Shown here in pieces: positions 1 to 6,804 of a stretch of DNA of 8,571 nt; within the stretch, counting starts at the first letter, position 1; each line of letters opens with the position of its first letter. The translations under genes were made by a program, and so were the position numbers. This stretch comes from Actinobacteria bacterium ADurb.Bin346 (GTDB taxonomy: Bacteria > Actinomycetota > Humimicrobiia > Humimicrobiales > Humimicrobiaceae): NCBI GenBank assembly GCA_002068775.1, contig MWAX01000091.1, positions 1 to 8,571 on the forward strand. The letters are read 5' to 3'. Below the pieces are notes generated by a model that made no database searches, was not told the DNA's origin, and saw only the letters and a program-made list of their open reading frames with translations.

Positions 1-22
1 ATGTATATAGCTCCATATACAT
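1..22. repeat. 8-bp inverted repeat at window edge
   Basis: ATGTATAT (1-8) is the exact reverse complement of ATATACAT (15-22), with a 6-nt loop, and a T-rich stretch follows on the plus strand (about 29-48). It could be the 3' hairpin of a plus-strand gene lying outside the window, or an A+T-rich operator. The stem has few G-C pairs, so a terminator role is uncertain. I see no gene in the rest of 23-221, which is the 3' flank of the minus-strand dehydrogenase gene. Confidence 0.3.
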
Positions 23-221
23 AATATAATTTTATCTTTATTTTTTTTAGTGTCAATATGCTTTCATATAGATTTTTAGATAACGCAGCAGTGTTAAATA
101 TTAGACCAGTTGATGTTTTTTTCCGGATACTCAAAGACTGATATTTCAGCACTCTTATACTTTCAGTATTCCAATCCTTTGATTTTCCGGCATAGACGCA
201 TAATTTATAGAAACTATACTT

Positions 222-1310
222 TCACCTTATTGCATTGAGCTCAAAAGGTATGCCAAGCCTCTTTCCGTTTGATATGAGCTGGTCCACGACAGGCTTAAGC
301 ACCGGCACCCCGTGCTCCTGATTATATTTTGCATTCTCAAACTCTTTTTCGCCTGCAACAAATATCCTGTCTTTTCCTGCTGCCTTTGGCGATTCTTTAA
401 GCAGGGTTATCATATCATCCAGCTGCTTCTTAAAGTCGATTATCGGCCTAAAAGCCGCTATGTTTACAGCCATGAAGAAATGGCTGACATCGCACACTTT
501 AGGCTCGTGCGGAAAGCCGACCCCTGTAAAGTAAGTGGCGCCGGACAGTGCAGAGCAGAGTATTTCAACAAGGAATGCAAGCCCGTATCCTTTATAGCCT
601 CTCATGATGTCTATGCCTCCAAGCGGCATGAGCGCGCCAGGACCTCCGCTCTGTACCTTTTTAGGGTCATCAGTTACATTGCCGTCATCATCGATTCCCC
701 AGCCAAGGGGTAACTTTTCATTTTTTTCCTCATATACTTTTATTCTTCCTATGGGCACAACGCTTGTTGCCATGTCAAGCACAAACGGATACTGCTTATG
801 TGAAGGCGCTGCGACTGCTATGGGGTTTGTGCCAAGAACTGCTGTGCGCCCATAAGTGGGTGCAACCAGCGGCTGTGAGTTTGTAAGGCTTATTCCTATC
901 ATATCATGCTCAAGCGCCATCATTGCATAATAAGCTGCAATTCCGTAGTGATTGGAGTTTTTGACAACAGATATTGCAATGTTTGATTTTTTTGCTTTCT
1001 TTATGCAGGACTGCATTGCTGCATGGCTGACAACGTGGCCCAGCCCGTTTGCGCCGTCATATAATGCTGTGGTGCCGGTTTCAGACACTATCTTAAAGGG
1101 GGTTAGCGGATTCATGTATTTTTTCTCAAGGCGGTTGCCGTAATAGCTGTATATCCTTATTATTCCATGGGAGTCAACACCGCGAAGATCAGCTTCAATC
1201 ATAACATCAGCTACAATCTTTGCATGCTTTTTTGGCACACCGAGCTTTTCCATATATACTTCTGCATATTTTTGCAGGTCCTCTCTTTTAAATCTTAGAA
1301 ACTGTTCCAT
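222..1310 (-). CDS. Ldh_2-family malate/L-lactate dehydrogenase
   Basis: A 362-residue NAD(P)-dependent oxidoreductase of the Ldh_2 family (malate/L-lactate, ureidoglycolate and sulfolactate dehydrogenases, not the classical Rossmann LDH). These cytosolic enzymes interconvert a 2-hydroxy acid and its 2-oxo acid. Family signatures are clear: the N-terminal DLRGVDSHG block with the conserved His at residue 48, the SNHYG block with His121, the NSQPLVAPTYG and GTNPIA cofactor-region segments (about 144-165), the LDMATS motif near 178-183, and RGYKGYGL (about 237-244) with a conserved Lys240. The length is normal for the family. The ATG start is supported by GAGGAG (complement of 1317-1322) six bases upstream. 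It is transcribed away from the DUF3048 gene and looks monocistronic here. The substrate cannot be assigned from sequence alone; L-lactate, malate or another 2-hydroxy acid are all possible. Confidence 0.9.
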   Translation of the reverse strand: MEQFLRFKREDLQKYAEVYMEKLGVPKKHAKIVADVMIEADLRGVDSHGIIRIYSYYGNRLEKKYMNPLTPFKIVSETGTTALYDGANGLGHVVSHAAMQSCIKKAKKSNIAISVVKNSNHYGIAAYYAMMALEHDMIGISLTNSQPLVAPTYGRTAVLGTNPIAVAAPSHKQYPFVLDMATSVVPIGRIKVYEEKNEKLPLGWGIDDDGNVTDDPKKVQSGGPGALMPLGGIDIMRGYKGYGLAFLVEILCSALSGATYFTGVGFPHEPKVCDVSHFFMAVNIAAFRPIIDFKKQLDDMITLLKESPKAAGKDRIFVAGEKEFENAKYNQEHGVPVLKPVVDQLISNGKRLGIPFELNAIR

Positions 1311-1631
1311 TTTATTCTCCTCGTCTACATTAATATAGTTAACTTTGAAACCGGCTTTCTGAAAGAACAGTAAACAGACCGTTTTTTACATTTTTTAATT
1401 TACTGATTTTAATCTTTTAGTTAAATTATTTTACAAGACATTTTACACAGCAGAATTATTTTAAAACATTATTTGAAAAATATTAAATTAAAATAAAAAA
1501 TCATTTTAAAAAGCTGACTAAATAATTATAATTAAAATTTATCTGTTAGAATTAAGGGATTAATTTTTTTAAAGATTTTTTACAGGAGTCAAAATAACAT
1601 TTTATTTTATTGAAAAGGAAGGAAACTCGGT
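1311..1631. promoter_or_regulatory. A+T-rich divergent intergenic region
   Basis: This 321-bp spacer separates divergently transcribed genes, so it must hold a promoter for each. It contains no convincing reading frame. An exact TATAAT lies at 1527-1532 on the plus strand, inside the palindrome AATTATAATT, so the minus strand has one too. The matching -35 for the plus strand (TTTTAA, 1504-1509, 17-bp spacer) is weak. With so many A and T bases, single promoter matches here carry little weight. The 5' end carries the GAGGAG ribosome site of the dehydrogenase gene. The 3' end carries AAGGAAGG (1615-1622), the ribosome site of the DUF3048 gene. No riboswitch or strong terminator is apparent. Confidence 0.4.
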
Positions 1632-2645
1632 ATGAAAAAAACTACTCTTATAATCCTGATAGGCGCTCTTGTTGCAATTCTTTTAGCAGGCTCGGCAATG
1701 GTGCTTGTTCCGGGAAGCGTTCAGGACTTTGTCAAACAGAAAGCAGGGCTGACGGGCAACAGGCCCATTGCTATCATGGTTGAAAACAGTTTTGCTGCAA
1801 GACCGCAATCAGGGCTTTACCTTGCTGATGTGGTTTTTGAAGTTGTGGACGAATACGGGATAACAAGGTTTGTTTCAATCTATGCATCAAGAGATGCAGG
1901 AATTGTCGGCCCTTTCAGGAGCTCAAGGCCTTATTATGCTGAAATAGCCAAATCATTTGACGCAATTTATGCGTTTTTTGGCACTTATCCTCATAATTAT
2001 CAGTATATTGAAAGTCTTGGAATATACACAATGAGTGCAATGACAGATAAATCAGGCATGAGCCATATCGTAGGGCTCTGTCCTTACTGGAGGGACTGGA
2101 AAAGAAGCAAGGTGCAGGAACATACAGCATTTACTTCAACAGTTAAAATAAAGGAAAAAGCTGCGGCAGTCGGCTATCCGCTTGAAGGAAACGGCATCCC
2201 GTTCTCATATAAAGGAGATGCAGATGAGGGCGGCAGAGGCAATGTAAGCAATGTATTTATAGATTTTGGCACACCTGCCTATGCGCCAAAAGGCTTTAAT
2301 GTCAATTTCAAATACGACAGGGCATCCAACAGTTATTTAAGGTATATGGGCGGCAGGCCCCATGTTGATCATGAAACAGGCCAGACAATAGCTGTAAAAA
2401 ATGTTGTCGTCCTTATCACTGACATTGTTGGGCCTATTGATCAGTACAAGCATATGTCAGTCAGGACAACAGGCTCGGGGCAGGCATTTTATTTTATAGA
2501 CGGCAATGCTGTTGAAGGCCACTGGGAAAGAGGCGGCCTTGGTGATCCGTTCAAATTCTTTGATGGAGACGGCAATGAAATAAGCCTTAATGTCGGTACG
2601 ACATGGGTATCAATGGTAATGCCAGGCAAAGTTGGCTGGCAGTAA
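1632..2645 (+). CDS. membrane-anchored DUF3048 (YerB-type) protein
   Basis: A 337-residue protein of the DUF3048 family; B. subtilis YerB is a known member. Its molecular function is not established. Residues 5-27 form one hydrophobic segment after a KK start, so it is an uncleaved anchor or signal peptide. Many relatives are lipoproteins, but no lipobox Cys is present here; the only Cys is residue 150. The N-terminal DUF3048 domain (about 42-180) shows NRPIAIMVEN, ARPQSGLYLADVVFEVVDE, GITRF and GPFRSSRPYYAEIA. The C-terminal domain (about 205-335) shows SYLRYMGGRPHVDHETG, VKNVVV, an SGQAFYFIDG segment and a final GTTWVSMV strand. Most of the chain should sit outside the membrane. AAGGAAGG (1615-1622) lies nine bases before the ATG. 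The gene appears monocistronic, with a terminator at 2731-2770. Confidence 0.88.
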   Translation: MKKTTLIILIGALVAILLAGSAMVLVPGSVQDFVKQKAGLTGNRPIAIMVENSFAARPQSGLYLADVVFEVVDEYGITRFVSIYASRDAGIVGPFRSSRPYYAEIAKSFDAIYAFFGTYPHNYQYIESLGIYTMSAMTDKSGMSHIVGLCPYWRDWKRSKVQEHTAFTSTVKIKEKAAAVGYPLEGNGIPFSYKGDADEGGRGNVSNVFIDFGTPAYAPKGFNVNFKYDRASNSYLRYMGGRPHVDHETGQTIAVKNVVVLITDIVGPIDQYKHMSVRTTGSGQAFYFIDGNAVEGHWERGGLGDPFKFFDGDGNEISLNVGTTWVSMVMPGKVGWQ

Positions 2646-2689
2646 TATGTGATAATAGTAATATTTGATAATAGTAATATGCGATAGTA
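2642..2689 (+). repeat. three tandem 16-bp repeats over the DUF3048 stop codon
   Basis: Three head-to-tail 16-bp units lie at 2642-2657, 2658-2673 and 2674-2689, with the pattern GTAATATKYGATARTA. Units 1 and 2 differ at one base; unit 3 has two further changes. The first unit begins at the last base of the final sense codon, so the gene's stop codon is part of the repeat. Stops are preserved in the downstream copies (GTAATA). This looks like local slippage or duplication of the gene end. I assign no function. Confidence 0.8.
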
Positions 2690-2730
2690 AAGTATATTTG
2701 TATATTTTAGATGAATTGATGGACCTGAAA

Positions 2731-2770
2731 TGCCGGGGTTAAGACAGTCTTGATCCCGGCACAAGTTTTT
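2731..2770 (+). terminator. intrinsic terminator after the DUF3048 gene
   Basis: TGCCGGGG (2731-2738) pairs with TCCCGGCA (2754-2761). The stem continues inward through 2739-2744/2748-2753 to a CAG triloop, about 14 bp in all with two G-U pairs. After four bases (CAAG) comes TTTTT (2766-2770). The U-run is short and slightly displaced, but the stem is strong and it lies 86 bp after the stop codon, before the rhaA leader. It should separate the DUF3048 gene from rhaA. Confidence 0.6.
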
Positions 2771-2842
2771 AAAACAGGCAATAAAACGGGCAATAAATCG
2801 GTCAACAAAACGGACAATAAAACGAGTAATAAATCGGGTAAT
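2771..2842 (+). repeat. six tandem 12-bp repeats in the rhaA leader
   Basis: Six contiguous 12-bp units (starts 2771, 2783, 2795, 2807, 2819, 2831) follow the pattern AAAWCRGGCAAT; a typical unit is AAAACGGGCAAT. Units 3 and 6 share AAATCGG, so the array may also be two 36-bp super-units of three. The array lies between the terminator and the ribosome site of rhaA (GGGGAG, 2850-2855). Read in one frame it would encode Lys-Thr/Ser-x-Asn four-residue repeats, but that frame has no good start codon and ends just inside rhaA, so I do not call a gene. It may be a slippage-prone leader or protein-binding array. Confidence 0.85.
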
Positions 2843-2864
2843 TTTTTACGGGGAGAAATAAAAA

Positions 2865-4121
2865 ATGAACAATATGCAAAAACAGTATGAAGAAGCAAGG
2901 AAGCAATATCAGGATGTCGGGGTGGATACGGACAAAGCGCTGGAAAAGCTTGGCAAAATACCCATATCCATACACTGCTGGCAGGGCGATGATGTCACTG
3001 GTTTTGAATATTCAGATATTGCACTTGGAGGCGGGCTGCTTACAACAGGTAATTTCAAAGGAAAACCCCGCAATCTACTGCAGCTCAGGCAGGATATTGA
3101 GAAAGCATTCACTTTGATACCTGGTCCTAAAAAAATCAATCTCCACCCTATTTACGGAGATTTTAAAGGAAAAAAAGTGGACAGAGATCAGATAGGTCCG
3201 GAGCATTTTGAAAGCTGGGTGGACTGGGCGCAAAAGAACAATGCAGGCATTGATTTCAATCCTACAACATTTGCCCATAAAATGGCAGACGGCGGATATA
3301 CCATTTCAGATAAGGATAAAAAAATAAGAAATTTCTGGATAGAGCATGCCAGAAGATGCAGGGAGATATCAAATTACTTCGGCAGCCGCCTTGGGAAAAC
3401 ATGCATTTACAATATATGGGTGCAGGATGGCGCCAAAGATACGACCCTGGCAAAATATGAGCACAGGATGATAATGAAAGAAGCCCTTGATGAGATTTTT
3501 TCAGAAAAATATCCGGAATCAAATGTTCTGGATGCGCTGGAATCCAAGCTTTTCGGGCTGGGCTCAGAATCTTTTACCGTCGGTTCACTTGATTTTTACC
3601 TGGCATATGCTGCCCAAAACGGCAAGCTTATAACTTTTGACACGGGACATTTCCATCCGACAGAGCTTGTCTCTGATAAGATCTCTGCAGTGCTGCCATT
3701 TTTAAAGGGCATCATGCTGCATCTAAGCAGGGGCATCAGGTGGGACAGCGATCATGTGACCATAATGTCTGATGAGGTGATAGAGATTATGAAAGAGATT
3801 GTCAGGGCAGGCGCAACTGGCAGAGTTTATATAGGAACAGATTTCTTTGATTCATCAATCAACAGGATAGGAGCATGGGCAATAGGAGCCAGGGCTGTAA
3901 TAAAAGCTCTGCTTGTCGCTTTGCTGGAGCCTGCGTCTGTAATAAAGAAATATGAAGATGAGGGATTATTGTTTGCAAGGCTTGGGATGCTCGAAGATTC
4001 AAAAACAATGCCCTTTGGCGCAGTGTGGAACTATCACTGTTTGGCATCGGGAGTACCGGCTGATGCTGCATGGATAGGCGAGGTGCTAAAATATGAAGCT
4101 GAAGTGCTGGACGAAAGATAA
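2865..4121 (+). CDS. rhaA: L-rhamnose isomerase
   Basis: A 418-residue cytosolic metal-dependent isomerase that converts L-rhamnose to L-rhamnulose (EC 5.3.1.14), the first step of rhamnose breakdown. It aligns by eye along its whole length with E. coli RhaA. Visible blocks are ISIHCWQGDDVTGFE (34-48), LIPGPKKINLH (84-94), DFNPTTF (130-136), ALESKLFGLG with Glu226 (224-233), TFDTGHFHPTE with Asp259, His262 and His264 (257-267), HLSRGIRWDSDHV with His286, Asp294 and Asp296 (286-298), and GTDFFDSSINRI (324-335). These carry the TIM-barrel metal ligands, so it looks active. Length is normal. The ATG follows GGGGAG by nine bases. It is followed after 17 bp by the metallo-hydrolase gene, so the two are probably co-transcribed. 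No rhaB, rhaD or rhamnose regulator is in the window. Such isomerases can accept other aldoses, so substrate use in vivo is an inference. Confidence 0.95.
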   Translation: MNNMQKQYEEARKQYQDVGVDTDKALEKLGKIPISIHCWQGDDVTGFEYSDIALGGGLLTTGNFKGKPRNLLQLRQDIEKAFTLIPGPKKINLHPIYGDFKGKKVDRDQIGPEHFESWVDWAQKNNAGIDFNPTTFAHKMADGGYTISDKDKKIRNFWIEHARRCREISNYFGSRLGKTCIYNIWVQDGAKDTTLAKYEHRMIMKEALDEIFSEKYPESNVLDALESKLFGLGSESFTVGSLDFYLAYAAQNGKLITFDTGHFHPTELVSDKISAVLPFLKGIMLHLSRGIRWDSDHVTIMSDEVIEIMKEIVRAGATGRVYIGTDFFDSSINRIGAWAIGARAVIKALLVALLEPASVIKKYEDEGLLFARLGMLEDSKTMPFGAVWNYHCLASGVPADAAWIGEVLKYEAEVLDER

Positions 4122-4138
4122 AAACAGGAGATAATCTT

Positions 4139-4810
4139 ATGATTTTTAAACAAATAGAATCCGGCGGGGACAGAAACTATGCATACCTTATTGCATGCAA
4201 AAAAACCGGCAAAGCTGCAATAATTGATCCTTCCCCGGATGCAGAAAAAGTGCTGGCGGCAATAAGGGATGAAAACAAAAAGCTTGCCGGCATCGATATA
4301 AACATTGAATATGTCATAAATACACACAGCCACTATGACCATTCTTCAGGAAATTCTTATTTTAAGAATATCAGCGGCAGCAGTAATGTCAGATTCATAA
4401 ATTGCACTGGAATAAAAGAAAAAGGCCGGATGCAGATAAAAAACAGCCAGCCTATATCTGCAGGAGAAATAATGCTTGAAATAATTTCGACGCCAGGGCA
4501 CACCCCGGACTCTATCTGCATAAGGACAGGCAACAAGCTGATAACCGGCGATACTTTATTTGTGGGCAAGATAGGAGGCACTTATAGTATCGAAGATTCA
4601 AAAAAAGAGTTTGAAAGCTTGAAGAAAATCATGAAGCTGCCCCCCGAAACAGAAATATGGCCCGGCCATAATTATGGTGTCAGGCCGCATTCAACTGTTG
4701 CTGATGAGCTTGCCGGCAATCCTTTTATTGCAAGGCTTTCTGATTTTGACAGTTTTTTATGGCTAAAACAGAACTGGGCTTCATACAAAATAGAGCACGG
4801 AATAAAATAA
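4139..4810 (+). CDS. glyoxalase-II-like MBL-fold metallo-hydrolase
   Basis: A 223-residue metallo-beta-lactamase-fold hydrolase, most like hydroxyacylglutathione hydrolase (GloB)-type proteins that cleave thioesters such as S-lactoyl-thiols. The binuclear metal site is complete: THSHYDH (His63, His65, Asp67, His68), PGH (His121), the bridging Asp138 in TGDTLF, and WPGH (His177). The C-terminal NPFI segment is also typical. The protein is short, ending about 45 residues after the last His, as in bacterial stand-alone forms; it lacks the longer C-terminal domain of classical glutathione-binding glyoxalase II. No signal peptide is seen, so it should be cytosolic. AGGAG (4126-4130) is eight bases before the ATG and 17 bp separate it from rhaA, so it is probably in the same transcript. 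It might handle methylglyoxal-derived thioesters from sugar breakdown, but the MBL family is broad and the exact substrate is unknown. Confidence 0.85.
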   Translation: MIFKQIESGGDRNYAYLIACKKTGKAAIIDPSPDAEKVLAAIRDENKKLAGIDINIEYVINTHSHYDHSSGNSYFKNISGSSNVRFINCTGIKEKGRMQIKNSQPISAGEIMLEIISTPGHTPDSICIRTGNKLITGDTLFVGKIGGTYSIEDSKKEFESLKKIMKLPPETEIWPGHNYGVRPHSTVADELAGNPFIARLSDFDSFLWLKQNWASYKIEHGIK

Positions 4811-4833
4811 AACCAGTAAGATTGTTGATTATT

Positions 4834-5907
4834 TCAGTTTATCTTCAGGATTTTTGAACCTGCATGCTTTCCATTTTTCAGTTCAAAAAGGGCAAGGTTA
4901 GCTTCTTCAAGAGCATAAACCCTTAATCGGGGCTTAATATTTGCCTTTGCTGCAATCTCAAGAAACTCCTCGGCATCTCGGCCTGTCACATTTGCTACAG
5001 TCTTTATTTCCTTTTCAAGCCATAAATGCTCAGCATAATCCAGACTCTGCAGATATGATTTATCTTTTTCTTCTTTGCGTATGAGGTTCATTACCAGCCT
5101 GCCCCCTTTCTGAAGATTACTCAGCGCAAAAATAACAGGTTTCCAGGCAGGAGTGGTATCAATTATGCAGTCAGGCCTTTCCGGCGCTCTGTCCTCTATA
5201 TCACCGGTCCAGTCTGCGCCAAGCTTCAGGGCAAGCTTTTGCTCAGAAGGATTGCGTGTAATTACAAATTTTTTTGAATCAGGAAAAAGATAGTTTGCAG
5301 CCTGGAGGACAAGGTGATTGGCAGAGCCGAATCCGTAAAGCCCTAAGGTTTTTCCATTTTTCATTCCTGTAAGCTTTAGGGAGCGCCATCCCACAGCGCC
5401 TGCGCACATAAATGGCGCAGCACTGTAAAGATCGCTGAAAGAAGGAGTTATCCTGCAGGCGGAATTTTCGCCAATAATCATATATTCTGCATAACCGCCG
5501 TCTGCATGGCAACCTGTAGCCCTGAACTTTTCACACAGATTCTCAAAACCGCCGGAGCAGAACCGGCACTTACCGCAACTTGAAAAAAACCAGGTGGCAC
5601 CTGCTTTATCTTGTGGTTTAAATCTTGTGACATTCCTGCCTGTACTCTGAACAATTCCTGTGACCTGGTGGCCCGGGATGACTGGCAGTTTTGGAGGCGA
5701 TATTCTTCCCTCGATCTGGTCAAGTTCAGTATGGCATATTCCACAGGCAGAAATCTTTATCAATATATCATCCGGGCCGGGTATGGGAGCCGGGATATCC
5801 CTCAGCACAAGAGGTCCGGCGGGTATTGAACTCTTTAAATCTGTTTCACCAATGTCTTTAATGCTGCTTTCAAACTTGCCAACTCCGGTAAGTAGCATTG
5901 CCCTCAT
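4834..5907 (-). CDS. zinc-dependent alcohol dehydrogenase (MDR superfamily)
   Basis: A 357-residue medium-chain dehydrogenase/reductase. The catalytic zinc ligands are visible as Cys55 (CGICHTE), His80 (IPGH) and probably Cys168 (PFMCAG). The structural zinc lobe has Cys111, Cys114, Cys117 and Cys125. The common GHE motif reads GHQ. The Rossmann segment is LYGFGSANH (190-198), a GxG motif without the usual third Gly, as in a zinc-binding alcohol dehydrogenase subgroup; TRNPSEQKLALKLGADW (217-233) follows. Compared with plain AdhP-type enzymes it has a longer N-terminal segment (about residues 10-35). It probably reduces an aldehyde or oxidises an alcohol in the cytosol; the substrate is not determinable. 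AGGAG (complement of 5914-5918) lies six bases before the ATG. It converges on the metallo-hydrolase gene with only 23 bp between stops, and lies 78 bp after the two-TM gene on the same strand, so it may share that transcript. Confidence 0.9.
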   Translation of the reverse strand: MRAMLLTGVGKFESSIKDIGETDLKSSIPAGPLVLRDIPAPIPGPDDILIKISACGICHTELDQIEGRISPPKLPVIPGHQVTGIVQSTGRNVTRFKPQDKAGATWFFSSCGKCRFCSGGFENLCEKFRATGCHADGGYAEYMIIGENSACRITPSFSDLYSAAPFMCAGAVGWRSLKLTGMKNGKTLGLYGFGSANHLVLQAANYLFPDSKKFVITRNPSEQKLALKLGADWTGDIEDRAPERPDCIIDTTPAWKPVIFALSNLQKGGRLVMNLIRKEEKDKSYLQSLDYAEHLWLEKEIKTVANVTGRDAEEFLEIAAKANIKPRLRVYALEEANLALFELKNGKHAGSKILKIN

Positions 5908-5985
5908 TTTAAACTCCTGAAATCTTTTTATAATGATATAATGATTATTTTAAAAATCCGGCCAGACTAATTATCATGTCAGCTT

Positions 5986-6654
5986 TCATGACGACTGGAC
6001 GTAGGCGATATTGCTTGATTTACTTATGGTCATAAGTGAAATGCCTATAAGAACAAACATTAAATGAAGCAAGCCGGCATAAGCCAGAAATGCATAAAGT
6101 ATTTTTTTAAAACCAAAGTCCGGCAGCGAATCTGCAGTTGTGCTGAAACTGCCTGAAGCGTTTTCAATTTTTACTGAGATGTCTGACATGTCGTCAGCAA
6201 TTTTATCTATGTCGTCAGCATTTTTTTCTATAGTGCCTGCCGTGCTTTCAATACTGTCTGCAAGGCTGTTAAGACTGTCACCTATGTCGTTAAAATATTT
6301 TACGGTCCCCTCGAGCGGCTTAAAAGTCAGTATTTCAAAATTCATGGATTTTGCAATCCCATAAGTTGCTATTGAGGCTGACCTGGATAATATCGAAACA
6401 TTGGTCAGAGTATCTTTTACTTCCCGAACTGTTGTTGAAACGTTTCCCATAGCAGAAGATGTATCCTTTATCAATACATTTACAGAGCCCACTCCATCCT
6501 GAACGGAGTCATTTATGCTTGAAAAATTCAAGTTTGCAATGTCAAAATCCCTGACTGCAAACATGCCGCCAAAAAAAACAGCAGAGCCCAGAATGCCAAA
6601 TACAAGCATGATTATTGCCAGGGTATAAATTAAGGCAAGTTTTCTCGGAGACAT
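5986..6654 (-). CDS. two-TM protein with coiled-coil-like outer domain, function unknown
   Basis: A 222-residue protein that I do not recognise as a named family. Residues about 7-33 form a first transmembrane segment and about 184-210 a second. The roughly 150 residues between them are polar, rich in Ser, Asp, Asn, Thr and Ile, and low in Pro and Cys. They contain heptad-like stretches such as ADDIDKIADDMSDI near 145-160 and DSLNSLADSIESTAG near 126-140. By topology the loop should face outward, resembling the helical sensor domain of a chemoreceptor or histidine kinase, but no HAMP, kinase or signalling domain follows; the tail after TM2 is about 12 residues. AGGAG (complement of 6661-6665) is six bases before the ATG. 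It lies upstream of the alcohol dehydrogenase on the same strand and divergent from the glycosidase-like gene. It may be a scaffold or envelope protein; no function is assigned. Confidence 0.8.
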   Translation of the reverse strand: MSPRKLALIYTLAIIMLVFGILGSAVFFGGMFAVRDFDIANLNFSSINDSVQDGVGSVNVLIKDTSSAMGNVSTTVREVKDTLTNVSILSRSASIATYGIAKSMNFEILTFKPLEGTVKYFNDIGDSLNSLADSIESTAGTIEKNADDIDKIADDMSDISVKIENASGSFSTTADSLPDFGFKKILYAFLAYAGLLHLMFVLIGISLMTISKSSNIAYVQSS

Positions 6655-6711
6655 AAAATACTCCTATCTTAATATAGTTTAATAAGTCAATAAATATTTT
6701 TATGTTATATT

Positions 6712-6740
6712 ATTATATATTATTGGATTAACTTTATCAT
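6712..6740 (-). promoter_or_regulatory. candidate promoter for the two-TM gene
   Basis: On the minus strand there is ATGATA (complement of 6735-6740, four of six bases of the -35 consensus), a 17-bp spacer, and exact TATAAT (complement of 6712-6717). Transcription would start near 6705 and give a leader of about 50 nt before the ATG at 6654. The region is A+T-rich, so chance matches are likely. The exact -10, the exact spacer and the divergent arrangement support it. Confidence 0.4.
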
Positions 6741-6762
6741 TAGAGCCGGTACTGGCACTAAT
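6739..6762. promoter_or_regulatory. 24-bp dyad between divergent promoters, possible operator
   Basis: An interrupted palindrome: ATTAG (6739-6743) mirrors CTAAT (6758-6762), GCC (6745-6747) mirrors GGC (6754-6756), and the centre is the self-complementary GTAC (6749-6752). An A/A mismatch and a G-T pair interrupt each half. It is G+C-rich in its core within an A+T-rich spacer. Its left edge touches the minus-strand -35 candidate and its right edge lies just upstream of the plus-strand -35 candidate. This is a natural place for a dimeric repressor or activator controlling both genes. A terminator is less likely because no gene ends here. Confidence 0.4.
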
Positions 6763-6768
6763 TTTTAT

Positions 6769-6797
6769 TTAAATTAAGTGAAGATTTAAGTTAAAAT
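6769..6797 (+). promoter_or_regulatory. candidate promoter abutting the putative glycosidase gene
   Basis: TTAAAT (6769-6774, weak -35), a 17-bp spacer and TAAAAT (6792-6797, good -10) would start transcription near 6803-6805, at or beside the ATG of the next gene. This would give a leaderless or nearly leaderless mRNA, which fits the missing ribosome binding site. The match is modest and the region is A+T-rich. Confidence 0.3.
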
Positions 6798-6804
6798 ATA
6801 TTGC

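Noticed and set aside
312..1143. Several plus-strand reading frames opposite the Ldh_2 gene
   Set aside because: They lie within the strongly supported dehydrogenase gene on the other strand, have no family motifs and no good ribosome sites.
1350..1395. Possible terminator or hairpin ending in T-runs in the divergent spacer
   Set aside because: Only short CGG/CCG and CTG/CAG pairings with an unequal bulge are possible, and no plus-strand gene ends there.
2771..2842. CRISPR-like array
   Set aside because: Units are contiguous 12-mers without spacers, and no cas gene is present.
2707..2898. Minus-strand Leu/Val-rich frame across the rhaA leader
   Set aside because: Its composition is simply the reverse complement of the 12-bp repeats and it overlaps the terminator; no sign of a real protein.
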